DNA of 64,000 nt from Paenibacillus puerhi (GCF_009846885.1 NZ_WUWM01000006.1:159716-223715); one strand, 5' to 3'. Shown: positions 57,901-61,090, counted from the first letter of the stretch. Notes: generated from the letters alone by a model not told the origin. Numbers and translations are program-made.

Positions 57901-60607
57901 TCGTGTTTCCCTGTTCGTCCGTATAATCGAGCGTAACCGCCTCGGTAACCGACGGATGATTGACGAGCGCATTATCGATTTCCCCGAGCTCAATCCGGTA
58001 GCCTCTAACCTTGACCTGGTGATCGATGCGTCCGTAAAACTCAATAGCTCCCTCCGGGAGCCATCTGCCCAGGTCCCCCGTCTTATACAGCCTGCGACCC
58101 TGCTCCGGCGCAAAAGGGTCTTCCATAAACGCGGCCCGGGTTCGTTCCGGATCGTGCAAATACCCTCTTCCGACCCCGGCGCCGGACACCCAAATCTCGC
58201 CTTTTGCGCCGATCGGACACAGCCGGCCGTAAGCGTCGACGATATATATCCGAAACCCCCGGACCGGGAAGCCTACCGGAATCGTCTCATAGGGCGGCGC
58301 CTCGTGCATGACATAATGCGTGATATCATCGGATGCCTCCGTAGGACCGTACGCATTCATAAGCGGGATATGCGGATATTGCCGGATCCAGCGCTCCGCC
58401 AGATTCCGTTTCAATGCTTCGCCGGTCGAAATAAGCGCTAGCAGCGACGGAAGCTTCCATTCCCCAGAAACGTCCAGCATGACGGCCAGATACGAGGGAA
58501 CGACCTCGAGTATTGTAATGCCGTCGCGGGCGATCTGAGCAAGAAACGCATCCGGCTTCCATATCTCCTCATTGCTGTAGATTACGGTCCTGCCGCCTGT
58601 GCAGAGCGCCGCAAACATTTGCCACACCGATATATCAAAGCAATGCGACGCATTTTGAGCTACGACGCTTTCCTCTGTGATGGGCAGATCCTCGATCTTG
58701 GCGAGCATATGGTTCATCATCCCCAAATGCTCGACCATCGCCCCCTTCGGTCGTCCCGTAGAGCCGGATGTATAGATCACATAGGCCAAGCGTCCGAGCT
58801 CGGCGGGAATGCCGGGATGCTCGTCAGTTATGCCTTCGATGCGATCTTCAAGCTCATCCAGTTGCAGTACGAGCGTGTGTCGGACGGCATGCCTTGTATC
58901 CTCCGTCAACAAGCCTGATTCAGTCAGAAGGATCGTCATCCCGGCATCGAGGGCGATTTGCTCGATACGCTTGGCCGGATATGCGGCTTCGATCGGAATA
59001 TAGGCCCCGCCTGCCTTCCAAATGGCGAGCATACAGGCGGCCATTTGGGGCGAGCGATGCAGCAGGATCCCCACGCGGTCCTCCGGCCTTAATCCATTCG
59101 CGAGCAGGATATGCGCCAGCCGATTGGCCTGTCTGTCAAGCTCCTGATAACTTGTACGGCTGCCTTGGAACACGAGTGCCGTACGGTCCGGATAACGCTG
59201 CGCGAGCTGCTCGAAGCGCTCGTGAAAGACCGTATCGATGTCATCGGGCGCGGGCTTCTGTTGAAGAAGCTGAAGCTGTGCCATTTCCTCCTGATCGCAA
59301 AGCTCATAACGGGATAGAGGCAGGTCCGCGCGATGAACCGCCTGACTGAATAGATGGAAGACCCGCCGGTGCATAAGCTGAATCTCTTCATCCGTAAATA
59401 CATCGGTTCGAAATTCATAATTGATGTCGATTTCTCCGGTTTCTTGCCATTCCTTGATATTGATTACGAGATCGTCCGCCTCATGACCGGAAAAGATATA
59501 ATCGCTTTCGTTGCGCAAGACTTCGAAATAGTTGGTTTCAATGAATTGATACTGGATCGATATCGAGAAAATCCGGCTCAGATCGGGGTCCTGCTCTCTG
59601 ACATGCTGCATGATGAGGTTGTAAGGGTACCTTTGATGCCGAATGACACTCATCTGCTGCCGATGCACGTCATCGAGCAGCGTCACGAAGTCGGTTTCGC
59701 CGGAAATCTCAAGCCGAAGCGGCGTCGTGCTCGTGAACATGCCCATGGTCTGCTTCTCTTTGGTGTTCGTCCGGTTCGTAAAGTTGGTTCCTACAACGAC
59801 TGACTCATTGTCGGTCATCTGCCGGATATACATGCTGTAAAGCGCTAGAAATAGAGTAAACAGACTCCGGTTCCGTTCCTTGCCGAATGCCTTTACCTTC
59901 TCCCGCAGATCATGAGACAGCCTGTATCTCACCTGTTTCGCAGCCGAGCTGCCCGCAAACGGTTGCAAAGGTTTTAGATCGGATGGTTCGGGGATCGAAC
60001 GAAACGTCTGCATCCAGTACTGCCGATCTTTGCGGAACCGTTCGGATGCTTCATAGTCCCTCTCGGAGACTGCATATTCCATATAAGAAGGCTTCAGCTG
60101 TACTGGATCATCCGAGCCTTGGACAAGCTGCGTGTAGACAGACATGATTTCATTCAAGGTAGTCGCAAGCGAATAGCCGTCGGTGATCAGATGATGCAGC
60201 TTGATGACCAGACGGTACTGCTCGTCCGCAACCTGGAGGAGGGAGATGGCATAAAGCTTGGTATCAAAAAGTGGGAATACGTGAGAGATATGCTCCGTTA
60301 TCCAATCCTGGGCAGCGGTCTCGGGAGACGGGGCTTCCCTTACATCCAGGAGGGGGAGCACATAGGGTTCATGAGGAACGAAAGCCTGCTGCGGTTCGCC
60401 GGTCTCGCTTTCGTATATTCGAATTCGAAGAGCATCATTAGCCTGGAGGATCCGATTGACGGCCTCTTGCATCCGGGATACGTCGATCTTCGCACGGAAG
60501 GTAGACGTAGCAATCAGATTCGCGATCGGGGAGTTCGGATAAATCTGTACCGTGTACCATATCCTTCGCTGGGCATAGGTGAGCGGAAATAAAGCCAATT
60601 CATTCAT
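32660..60607 (-). CDS. Giant seven-module NRPS (9,315 residues) with a degenerate terminal condensation domain
   Basis: One uninterrupted reading frame encodes Cs-A1-T-E* / C-A2-T / C-A3-T-E / C-A4-T / C-A5-T-E / C-A6-T / C-A7-T / C*, where * marks domains with altered active sites. Approximate residue spans: Cs 1-450, A1 460-956, E* 1043-1516, A2 1990-2496, A3 3050-3539, E 3616-4092, A4 4570-5090, A5 5643-6170, E 6256-6729, A6 7200-7703, A7 8250-8770, C* 8875-9315. Predicted substrates are Dap, Cys-like, aliphatic, Phe, Dap, Leu-like and Dap. The first domain resembles surfactin starter C domains, implying N-acylation. There is no thioesterase and no COM-like tail. ATG 60607 is chosen for GGAGG (60619-60623, on the complementary strand) 11 nt upstream; a TTG at 60637 lacks an RBS. 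It probably shares a transcript with the small membrane protein 69 bp upstream and with sbnA/sbnB downstream. No frameshift was seen. Confidence 0.95.
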   Translation of the reverse strand: MNELALFPLTYAQRRIWYTVQIYPNSPIANLIATSTFRAKIDVSRMQEAVNRILQANDALRIRIYESETGEPQQAFVPHEPYVLPLLDVREAPSPETAAQDWITEHISHVFPLFDTKLYAISLLQVADEQYRLVIKLHHLITDGYSLATTLNEIMSVYTQLVQGSDDPVQLKPSYMEYAVSERDYEASERFRKDRQYWMQTFRSIPEPSDLKPLQPFAGSSAAKQVRYRLSHDLREKVKAFGKERNRSLFTLFLALYSMYIRQMTDNESVVVGTNFTNRTNTKEKQTMGMFTSTTPLRLEISGETDFVTLLDDVHRQQMSVIRHQRYPYNLIMQHVREQDPDLSRIFSISIQYQFIETNYFEVLRNESDYIFSGHEADDLVINIKEWQETGEIDINYEFRTDVFTDEEIQLMHRRVFHLFSQAVHRADLPLSRYELCDQEEMAQLQLLQQKPAPDDIDTVFHERFEQLAQRYPDRTALVFQGSRTSYQELDRQANRLAHILLANGLRPEDRVGILLHRSPQMAACMLAIWKAGGAYIPIEAAYPAKRIEQIALDAGMTILLTESGLLTEDTRHAVRHTLVLQLDELEDRIEGITDEHPGIPAELGRLAYVIYTSGSTGRPKGAMVEHLGMMNHMLAKIEDLPITEESVVAQNASHCFDISVWQMFAALCTGGRTVIYSNEEIWKPDAFLAQIARDGITILEVVPSYLAVMLDVSGEWKLPSLLALISTGEALKRNLAERWIRQYPHIPLMNAYGPTEASDDITHYVMHEAPPYETIPVGFPVRGFRIYIVDAYGRLCPIGAKGEIWVSGAGVGRGYLHDPERTRAAFMEDPFAPEQGRRLYKTGDLGRWLPEGAIEFYGRIDHQVKVRGYRIELGEIDNALVNHPSVTEAVTLDYTDEQGNTTLCAYYTTAQGAELMPAELKLFLAQSMPAYMLPASLVQLTAMPVTPNGKIDRKALPRPDLREVSRIDQARIEPRTQQERLLADVWSEVMGIAELSATDHFFELGGDSIKAIKVVARLQRQGWKLELKDIFQYPTLARLADRLVLTDAMVAGPAIEGHACLSPGQRQWLADSNARKLPPYDCRLLKFGHRLEEERVAAVMDALLEHHDALRMAFHQENGVMVQHNRAAEELVRNRDSFYRFEVKELNHSLDGREADHILQNLHSHERSASESMTEPLVRVTLLQASEESGLLVQIHRLLADDRSWRILTSDIRQGLFQSAQGEPVVWEAKTASFLEWAETVGQWYASDIMQQRELPYWRSVEQTASLLPDPRKEEPDNPSEGASVTCLLPWSKEETDHLFEAADSAYGLAPEELLVAALGLTIKRRTGRTRWQLELEGDGRKAWGHRVDASRTVGCFRYTYPYVVNMEDAKDLGEWLVQVKEELLQPPHRGLGWGLIAAANETESGLAALSRRRADLSLAYVGQADLEASPWTDYTGGTQLAIRVSSKGGRLEAALHGSGAFFTEASLQAFAAEFKLSLQQVAEHCAGAGMRRQTPSDFGGHGLLPAEFARVRLKMEEKLPGAEMERLFRMTPMQEAMLFYKQLNPDSEMYTEQLMLTLQGELDVEAFHAGVQALIDRYGILRTVFIDTEVHRPLQLVLKERKAVGQCLDVTHLPEAEREEAAVQLVREDRKKGFDLTREVPLRYLIIRMDDGTWKVAWTHHHIVMDGWCLGVLMRDWLQFYRQAVNGVSPQLEPVQPYERFIRWLDEQNPLDAHTYWRNLLAGFEQQTGVPKRSGYTGAEGYELAERSFKLNAMLTAKLEKLAHRQGSTLHHLLLTAWGVLLAKYNQVTDVVFGHVVSGRPADLPGADSMVGLFINTVPVRVRMTGAPSFVDLLSIVRDQAVATGGKYDNEPLTEIQALTDIRQGLIDHLLVLENFTIDQQELERSFDESDIGFTMSDFVSFEQTNYDLNVIVIPGEEILIKLNYNARAYEHGVMDRIGEHWTHVLEQVAAAPEMSASEIRLATEAERQWLVYDLNQTALAYRHDTTLHGLFEEMAARQPKALALVCEGRSLTYRELNEQANRLAHLLKAQGAGAGRFVGIVMERSEQLIVGLLGILKAGAAYVPFEPTFPAGRIAHIARTLDLKHMVSLSAQSALLEGLSQELENGPVVILLDRDVSTELSTADLPKQSGVEDYAYAIFTSGSTGTPKGVLVRHKPVLNLIDWALRTFQFHQEDRVLLVASVCFDLSVFDIFGLLAAGGSIHIATEPQMRDPRILLELLRNEPISFWDSAPAALGQLLPYLDGMPSAGDSKLRLIFQSGDWIPLTLPPAMSKAFPSARFIALGGATEATVWSNFHEVGRIDPEWVSIPYGRPIQNACYYILDEQHEPCPAGVPGELYIGGECLAAGYHDPELTRASFLPDPFRKSLDARMYKTGDRARFREDGVIEFLGRIDHQVKIRGYRIELGEVQVQLSAFDAVTDVIVIDRKDAQGQQVLCAYYTAARPVRSEELREHLSATLPSYMIPSYFVQLDRLPVTANGKIDRKALPDPAESIRPAADYEAPANETERLLAAVWEEVLEVRRVGVNDSFLELGGHSLKAQLLMLRMHQKLQVEVPLRELLRRTTVRELAALVDKMNKSEQDVIPALEKRDFYELSSAQRRLYMIKELEGESTSYNMPGFLTLEGELDRVRLGEALQALVKRHEALRTSFEVVNGIPMQRIHEEVELTIGYAECEESRLEEAISNFVLPFELTRAPLVRFALVRTGERKHVLLADMHHIVSDGISVSIVLEEIAELYEGRKRAPLAIQYKDYAAWQASRHSGSILERQRDYWLARLEGELVSLDLPADYTRPAVRSFEGDEIRFRVDAELAGKLTELATGAGATLYMVLLAAFQLLLAKYSGQEHMVVGSPFAGREREELKPLVGMFVNTLPIRTSPGAEKTFAIYLAEVKEAVLGAYEHQDYPLEELIDQLELPRDLSRNPLFDTVFALQNIDIRPATMDGLSITPYASPSRIAKFDLTLEGSLADDGLYFTLEYAVRLFRKETVERLSGHYLHLLHQLAASRPDTRRLGELELITDGEKAQIKHVFNKPVPEEQPAARVSCLNAVFDEQVRLRPDQIAVTYRGEGWTYCELNERANKLARTLRETGVKPDTLVALMLERSVEMIVGILGVLKAGGAYVPIDPSYPPDRIAYMLADSGTRVLLTHERAGSEAIGPYEGIRFYLDQEEVYGEDGSDLPIVNGPNDTAYVIYTSGTTGQPKGTVLTHDHVIHIVRETNYIDIRSEDRVLQFSNYAFDGSVFDIFGALLNGARLVMVDAEAVRDLRLLSGIMKSEEITVGLITTALFHTLVDEELDCLSGMRQIIFGGEKASLPHVRKALQFLGPNRLINAYGPTETTILTAYHPVNELATHAQTVPIGKPVRGMQLYVVGPQQTLQPVLVPGELYVAGRGVSRGYLNKPELTAEKFIECPFAPGMIMYRTGDLVRWLPDGTLEYLDRMDQQVKIRGHRIEMSEIENRLLSHDLIREAALTARKDGQGQTALCAYIVADRELQPSELRDFLGKQLPDYMIPRHFVSLDRLPITANGKLDRKALPAPDVSAGRETEYVAPRNDVEQKLAGIWSQLLGTKIGIDDSFFHSGGDSIKAIQVSARLHKAGFQLEMRQLFLYPTIRHLAPHVRQLGTTASQAPVQGSIPLGPIQSWFAGQRFTDAHHFNQAVMLYRDEGLDPEAIRLVWDKLTEHHDMLRCVFPAPNGELTAYVRGVGEAANRLETTELQELQPEAAREAIRRKADELQASMKLTDGPLVKLELFRTGQGDHLLIVIHHLLVDGVSWRILLDDFTALYDMAVGGEQLELPPKTHTYKDWTQSLREWATSERLLADIPYWLEQERSAVAPLPLRGKEAPYTIGSGTQLTVALTSEQTARLTQDTHHAYRTEMNDLLLTALAHAASEWSGGRRIAVGLEGHGRDQVLSAAGASLDVSRTVGWFTSLYPVVLPEGLGKSAGERIKAVKEALRSIPHKGIGYGVLRYAADRAQLGELSFSLQPGIGFNYLGDLDRAFETDNGIRRSDGPVGNEVSPRMERRYPLDINGWITDGKLTFELDYVPAQWKEGAVEGFAERFKQELLDLAEHCASRRKSELTPSDISSVRIGADELELVYGSLPEQAELEDVYTLSPLQEGLLFQARMEPASEAYFQQLTLALEGEVHARWLDQSLRHLAARHGIFRTIFLSESVKRPVQAVLAQCTMPALSELDVSHLEPEAADAAVRRYEQAERKRGFDLSRETPMRVSLIKTGTQSYKLVWSFHHLLLDGWCLGIVLKEWLAGYAALKQGRFDAWAQALEPAPAYGSYIRWLEQQDSGKAAAYWSEYLKGYGTQAGLPQASGSSKRQNEGYGELSFVLDEQTTALLQAVADRHQATLNTVFQVLWAVLLHKYNDTNDVVFGTVVAGRPPELDGIERMIGLFIHTVPVRFRAEAGDTFGDMVRRAAEEAHQSRMYEYYPLSEIQAGCELKQHVFDHVLAFENYPLDENELQEEQAAGWRMTGAEVFERSHYPLSVSVFLGRKLTVRIGYRQGVYEECMLERLPAQLEGLIGQAAADSERPVAELRLLTDDDLRLLERYNDTHAPYPQGATIHGLFEAQAHRTPHARAVTSNGQTLTYKQLNDRADKLAAALLDQGLTPGDIVGLLAEKSIDTLSAILGILKAGGAYLPIDPDYPEERIAYLLQDSGVKLLLTEQGLSSRDLPGAFSGKVLCLDGEYVATAKTKETEGELQPGRPGELIQPIDRVAGLTQDSDLAYVIYTSGTTGKPKGVMVPHRGMSSLLVTFRDTLQVTPDDRVLLFASLSFDASVWEMFMALLTGAELVLASKDVLHHPVMLERFIQEQGITVATLPPTYAVQLQPERVSALRLLVTAGSEASGELVKAWRTHVRYFNAYGPTESTVCTSLWEADPDGMADTGIIPIGRPIANTQVFLVDRHLQLVPPGAIGELCIAGEGLADGYLHRPDLTAERFVPHVRNAQQRMYRTGDLARWLSDGQLEYLGRIDQQVKIRGFRIEPGEIEATLLQQPGVREAVVMDRTDSDGVKYLCAYYTVETVKVGETGDTGNAPSDGAKPQALRAALSSVLPDYMVPSAFLLLERLPLTPNGKINRSALPEPELAFHRDAMYTAPRTDRENQLVQLWSEVLGREAAVIGIDDHFFELGGHSLKAARVAAHIHRELGVEIPLRAIFDKPTIRELAAAVESAGNEERRPRRRRIARAGRMDTYPLSPGQKRIYVLEQIEGGQTSYNLPSVYRIEGELDIVRLEAAFQALIQRHESLRTSFILRDGEPVQQIHQDVPFELELYHGDGSEEVEAEKLAEALIRPFDLGRAPLLRVCMAQGYSGTLLFVDMHHIISDGISVQILLRELQTLYRGDSLPDVPLQYTDYSLWQSSETEQKRREDDRLYWLGRFKGELPVLELPVDRPRRSVQEFIGSRVVHSAGSELSQSVERLAAETGTTVYMVLLAAYSILLAKYAGQEDIIVGSPVAGRPSAELEGVIGMFVGTLAMRSRPAGEKTVNDYLVEVKTDALNAFEHQDYPFEELVDNLGLERDMSRNPLFDVMFVYQNMDIAQLELDGLTLASSEFEHRAAKLDLTLEASHNEEGLRFLWEYRTSLFDCNTIERMSGHFIRVLEQMTGTPEAKIGSICLLTSQEREQLEGFYDERPGDQAAERALHQLIERQARQQPDRTALIFAEERVTYAGLNARANRIARLLLRQGIRSEDRVGILMHRSPEMAACILAVWKAGAAYVPIDPEAPASRNAGMLGDAEAAVLLTLSEYAAKELTDQLGCAVVKLDRHAEQLAAEDGSDLGLPHDPDRLAYVIYTSGSTGRPKGAMVEHRGMMNHLTAKVEDLQVTGGSVIAQNASHCFDISVWQFFTALTLGGMTAIYPNELILQPEALLRQVIADGVTILEVVPSYLAVLLDGLEAGPVPVPLPQLAYLVATGEALKQNAVKRWFGLYPDIPIVNAYGPTEASDDITHYRMERTPEAGTVPVGKPLRNFRIYVVDAWGQPCPVGVKGEIWVSGVGVGRGYLNDAARTQAAFGVDPFVEEPGRRLYRTGDLGRWQAGGVLEFFGRKDHQVKVRGYRIELGEIDNKLADHPQVTEAVVIDLDDTAGERMLCAYYTSPQEVGPSVSSDEAEESERPRESGKHKAPEAAELAAFLAESLPSYMIPAQFIRLERMPVTANGKIDRKALPLPLRTAKLAFAPAAKPRNELERKLAGIWSGLLGREVGIDDHFFHMGGDSIKAIQAAARLHKEGLQLEMKQLFLHPTIRGLSPFVRNLERQVSQEPVTGEAPLAPIQRWFFQQGFTDAHHFNQSVLLYRKERLELASLERTLVKLAEHHDALRTRFTYREDRLIQRVGSMEEPLYGLHIEDIEEASDAEARIYDATAAIQRSMDLEHGPLLQLGWFRTPDGDHLFMTAHHLVVDGVSWRILLEDFFQLYQQAEAGQALQLPLKSHAYKDWTEFLTRYADSPQLLQEREYWRSMEQKLPAQLPRKGRHAASGRDLNAQIAITLTAEQTTALTTTVHQAYHTDMNDVLLAALGGAAVEWTGGEQIGIWLEGHGREEITRDLDLSRTVGWFTALYPVVLNVEAADSPGRRLKKVKETLRAVPHKGIGYGILRYVAESGALDHDGQTFDLCPDISFNYLGQLDGSMEDSTFALSAYETGDEVSPNLERRHPVDINGWIRGGRLTLVIDYNPAEFEAEAMGTFAEGLRLQLEQLIGHCIGQSYGELTPSDISSGRIGLEQLEQVYGLIGSERQIRDVYTLSPMQEGLLFQLLLEPESGAYFQQLTLHLQGKVDSELIRQSFEELIVRYEIFRTVFLFDGVQAPLQVVLQESSMEPMAYLDLSAVPETEWQTSILTFEEDQRTRPFAWSESTPMRIGLVKMGEDSYRLVWSFHHILLDGWCLGIVLKEWFEAYAGLKRGTLAEPEPAPAYGQYIAWVERRDKAAASRYWKQYVDGYDTQTSLPKTGNRNNSFASSLRKEKIFVIDERRTSMLRELARAEEVTLNTVFQTLWGLLLQLYNDTDDVLFGAVVSGRSPEIEDIERMVGLFINTVPVRIRTSLGATFSALLQAVSAQAQQSREYDDYPLYDIQAESALQQHLFDHVIAFENYPLEEEAESIGSAWDLGFRIGSVDVTEHTHYPLSVTVAPRQVLTVKLSYESGMFDERVLAMLPLHLERLIEQTAAKPDMLVSQLEMVTAEEQMLQECVILPETETIQAASAGTISEVFEEVVGSADPTLAAVTFDHSMLTYEELDREAEEWAVVLTAAGIGRGSLVALLADASFEMVAATLGILKAGGAYLPIDPANPQERIRYMLEDCGARLLLAGRHLMSALDLNCRCIYLDERERLMTTAAERPQARVRSVSSPDDLAYVIYTSGTTGKPKGVMIPHRGILNLLHTFKAEYGFAAGDRVLQFASLSFDASVWELWMTLLSGATLVLAPKEVLHHPVKLERLMGEQQVTAALLPPAYAAQLPIGRVTSLRLLITGGSEAPAEHVNEWRRHTSYANAYGPTEASIITTMWRPDPDPDETPLAGSVPIGRPVAGMHVHLMDRHLRFVPIGAAGELCISGAGLALGYLNRQELTEEKFPHHAQVPGGRLYRTGDLARLLPNGQLEYLGRIDQQVKIRGYRIELGEIEAVLLQHPAVREIVVVDCPGESAGTKYLCAYYTTGEQSQPADARELKAHAARHLPDYMIPEAFVRLERLPLTQNGKIDFRALPVPEAGSTAAVYTAPRNESERTLVLLWSELLGREAGLIGIDDHFFELGGHSLKAARLVALIHMELGVEVPLKAVFERPTIRQLSPLLGQFVTGAYRSIPKAPLRETYPLSSAQKRLFILNQLDGGQTSYNLPTALRIEGRLDRAKLEKAFQALILRHEALRTSFEVQDGNPVQLIHATTDFRLEHAELLEEQLQAEAKAFIRPFDLSLAPLMRVKLITFNADCALLLFDMHHMIADGLSVQLLIQELQQLYGGDPLPELTLQYRDYSEWQQSEAVRSRISEQRGYWLDRFSGELPVLELPTDRLRPAVLDYAGDLFVTKLEPELAQRVGELAKKSQTTVYMIMLAAYSILLSKYAGQRDIVIGSPIAGRTAPELENVLGMFVGTLALRCAPDGDKRIEDFLEETRTHVLEAFEHQDYPFEDLVEDLRLERDLSRNPLFDVMFAHQNIGSTELELDGVRCVPYPIENPAAQFDINLETSEGEDGLRLSWGYRTSLFDRSTIERMSGHFIRVLEQMTGTPEAKIGSICLLTSQEREQLEGFYDERPGDQAAERALHQLIERQQPDRTALIFGEERVSYAGLNARANRIARLLLRQGIRSEDRVGILMHRSPEMVACILAVWKAGAAYVPIDPEAPASRNAGMLGDAEAAVLLTLSEYAAQELTDQLGCAVVKLDRHAEQLAAEEGSDLGLPHDPDRLAYVIYTSGSTGRPKGAMVEHRGMMNHLTAKVEDLQVTGGSVIAQNASHCFDISVWQFFTALTLGGTTAIYPNELILQPEALLRQVIADGVTILEVVPSYLAVLLDGLEAGPAPVPLPQLAYLVATGEALKQNAVKRWFGLYPDIPVVNAYGPTEASDDITHYRMERTPEAGTVPVGKPLRNFRIYVVDAWGQPCPVGVKGEIWVSGIGVGRGYLNDAARTQATFGVDPFVKEPGRRLYRTGDLGRWQEGGVLEFFGRKDHQVKVRGYRIELGEIDNKLADHPQVTEAVVIDLDDAAGERMLCAYFTTSQEAGPSESSDGAGESERPRESGKRQPPEAAELAAFLAESLPSYMIPAQFIRLERMPVTANGKIDRKALPLPELSNSESVSASAWAPPKNGWESRLLRVWHDVLGTSSFGMDGHFFELGGHSLLAIRLIQAIEREFRMEVQLRTVFTHPTVRMMAAYLESETIGSLWAAIPEAGSRDAYPASYAQTEHIRCYRNGTNLAGGHLTRAMLLEGPLDKVMLRAAFGELLSRHETLRTSFILHDEGADQQVHDSVCFEVAESTAGEEDMDQILRAFVRPFDLEQAPLLRAELVSLAENRHMLLTDLHRSVADGLSTGQLMAELFGLYQGDALPKLTAQYKDYACWQQSALQEPGMMAQEEYWLRQLSGALPNVELPVRSGAPVLRGAESAQLAVRLEPQLSRQLRELAVRRGATLYMVLLSAFSALLYRRTGQNDLVIGSPSGGRSHPAVSPMIAPLENALAIRVRPASTVSFNELLEQVKETALQALEHQEYPFLWLLESLRDAGWPTYQRPPFDVTFQMQNEPAELMSSGDLTLLPYPENNGMVLSLLAAGAVDRGEQGLELIMEYAQDLLAEEDIQLLLHQFTQLLEQLCGNPDEPLSLLSLACSSGNGLQLQGGTQG
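33990..37205 (-). other. NRPS module 7: C-A(Dap)-T
   Basis: The L-to-L type condensation domain has HHMIADG. The code is D-I-W-E-V-T-A-D-D-K, identical to module 5. Three acidic pocket positions besides Asp235, plus sbnA/sbnB in the operon, point to diaminopropionate. The carrier is GGHSLLAIR. There is no epimerase, so an L residue is expected. Confidence 0.65.
34301..36053 (-). repeat. Adenylation segment nearly identical to 42098-43860 (copy B)
   Basis: From TIERMSGHFIRVLEQM at the end of the condensation domain to the A10 motif NGKIDRKALPLP, this copy matches module 5 almost base for base. The difference in length is three codons (RQAR missing here). Flanking domains diverge sharply, which indicates recent duplication or gene conversion. 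Confidence 0.88.
37210..40415 (-). other. NRPS module 6: C-A(Leu-like)-T
   Basis: The D-to-L type condensation domain (TLSPMQEGLLF, HHILLDGWC) follows epimerase 5. The code D-A-W-L-I-G-A-I-I-K is close to a Leu code (DAWLYGAVMK, 7 of 10). The carrier is GGHSLKAA. An L-hydrophobic residue is expected. Confidence 0.6.
40420..45020 (-). other. NRPS module 5: C-A(Dap)-T-E
   Basis: The L-to-L condensation domain (YPLSPGQKRIY, HHIISDG) follows a very basic linker (EERRPRRRRIARAGR). The code is D-I-W-E-V-T-A-D-D-K. The carrier GGDSIKAIQ and an intact epimerase (HHLVVDG, EGHGRE, FNYLGQ) predict D-Dap. Confidence 0.68.
42098..43860 (-). repeat. Adenylation segment nearly identical to 34301-36053 (copy A)
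   Basis: This is the partner of the repeat in module 7, about 1.76 kb. The pocket code is the same in both copies, so the duplication preserves specificity while the surrounding condensation and downstream domains differ (E here, none in module 7). Confidence 0.88.
45025..48320 (-). other. NRPS module 4: C-A(Phe)-T
   Basis: The D-to-L type condensation domain (TLSPLQEGLLF, HHLLLDGWC) follows epimerase 3. The code D-A-W-T-V-A-A-V-C-K is a conservative variant of the Phe code of gramicidin synthetase (DAWTIAAICK). The carrier is GGHSLKAA. L-Phe is expected. Confidence 0.8.
48330..52835 (-). other. NRPS module 3: C-A(aliphatic)-T-E
   Basis: The L-to-L condensation domain has HHIVSDG. The code D-G-F-L-I-G-A-I-L-K suits a branched aliphatic residue (Ile, Val or Leu). 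The carrier is GGDSIKAIQ, and the epimerase is intact (HHLLVDG, EGHGRD, FNYLGD). A D-aliphatic residue is expected. Confidence 0.62.
52840..56045 (-). other. NRPS module 2: C-A(Cys-like)-T
   Basis: The condensation domain is of D-to-L type (RMTPMQEAMLF, HHHIVMDGWC). The code D-L-F-D-F-S-L-V-W-K belongs to the GGATEA group and is nearest to Cys, but three or four positions differ, so Cys is tentative. The carrier is GGHSLKA. Confidence 0.5.
56060..60607 (-). other. NRPS module 1: starter C-A(Dap)-T-degenerate E
   Basis: The starter-type condensation domain (LTYAQRRIWYT, HHLITDG, NRTNTKEKQTMGMF) should acylate the first residue. The code is D-I-W-E-I-T-A-D-D-K, Dap by context. The epimerase-like domain (about 56060-57480) reads IHRLLADD for HHxxxDG, LEGDGRK for EGHGRE and TVGCFRYTYP for TVGWFTxxYP. 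It is probably inactive. Confidence 0.7.
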
Positions 60608-60676
60608 CAAATAAGCAGCCTCCATTCGAATGGTCAAAATGCTTACGTCTATGTAATTGTTACTTGCGGCAGAAGA

Positions 60677-61090
60677 TTACGAGGACCTGGTTCCCCTTGT
60701 TCTTTCGTGGGTCCGCTGAATCATTCGGTTGACCGAAATGACAAGTGCTGTCAACAGCCAAAGAATCCCGCCGATCCCTTCCATCGTGTGGGGAATTTCC
60801 TGCAAGGGAGCTCCGTATATCCCTCTGGAGTGATAAACGAGATTATCCCAAAGCGAACCCGACAGCTCGAGAGCGATCATTACGGCGCCGAACCACCATA
60901 ATCGCTTGCGGCCCTCCGTCAATCGGAGCATGCTCACACAACTGGCAAGCGACATTACGATTCCCGTCATGACGATATAATGCGGATATGGAATTCCTTG
61001 TTCGGCCGGGAAGCCATAGGTGAGATGCCACACCGAGTCAGCGGTCGTACCCCCCAGCGTAATTGCAATACCTAACCAAACCCATATCAT
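60677..61090 (-). CDS. Small four-helix membrane protein, copy 2
   Basis: This 137-residue protein has about four membrane helices and is the diverged paralogue of the protein at 28727-29140. Shared marks are the MIW start, DSVWH versus DTIYH, YPHY versus PPAHY, LWDNLVYHSRGI versus VWDNVGYHLRGI, a following PH, and a basic C-terminus. ATG 61090 has AAGGTG upstream. It is the first gene of the giant NRPS operon, ending 69 bp before the NRPS start. Function unknown; the position suggests immunity, sensing or transport. Confidence 0.75.
   Translation of the reverse strand: MIWVWLGIAITLGGTTADSVWHLTYGFPAEQGIPYPHYIVMTGIVMSLASCVSMLRLTEGRKRLWWFGAVMIALELSGSLWDNLVYHSRGIYGAPLQEIPHTMEGIGGILWLLTALVISVNRMIQRTHERTRGTRSS

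Noticed and set aside
11511..60607. Polyketide synthase, cytochrome P450, halogenase or methyltransferase domains in the cluster
   Set aside because: I looked for KS, P450 and SAM motifs between and inside the NRPS genes and found none; every domain reads as C, A, T, E or TE.
60608..60637. TTG start of the giant NRPS ten codons earlier
   Set aside because: No ribosome binding site precedes the TTG at 60637, whereas GGAGG lies upstream of ATG 60607.
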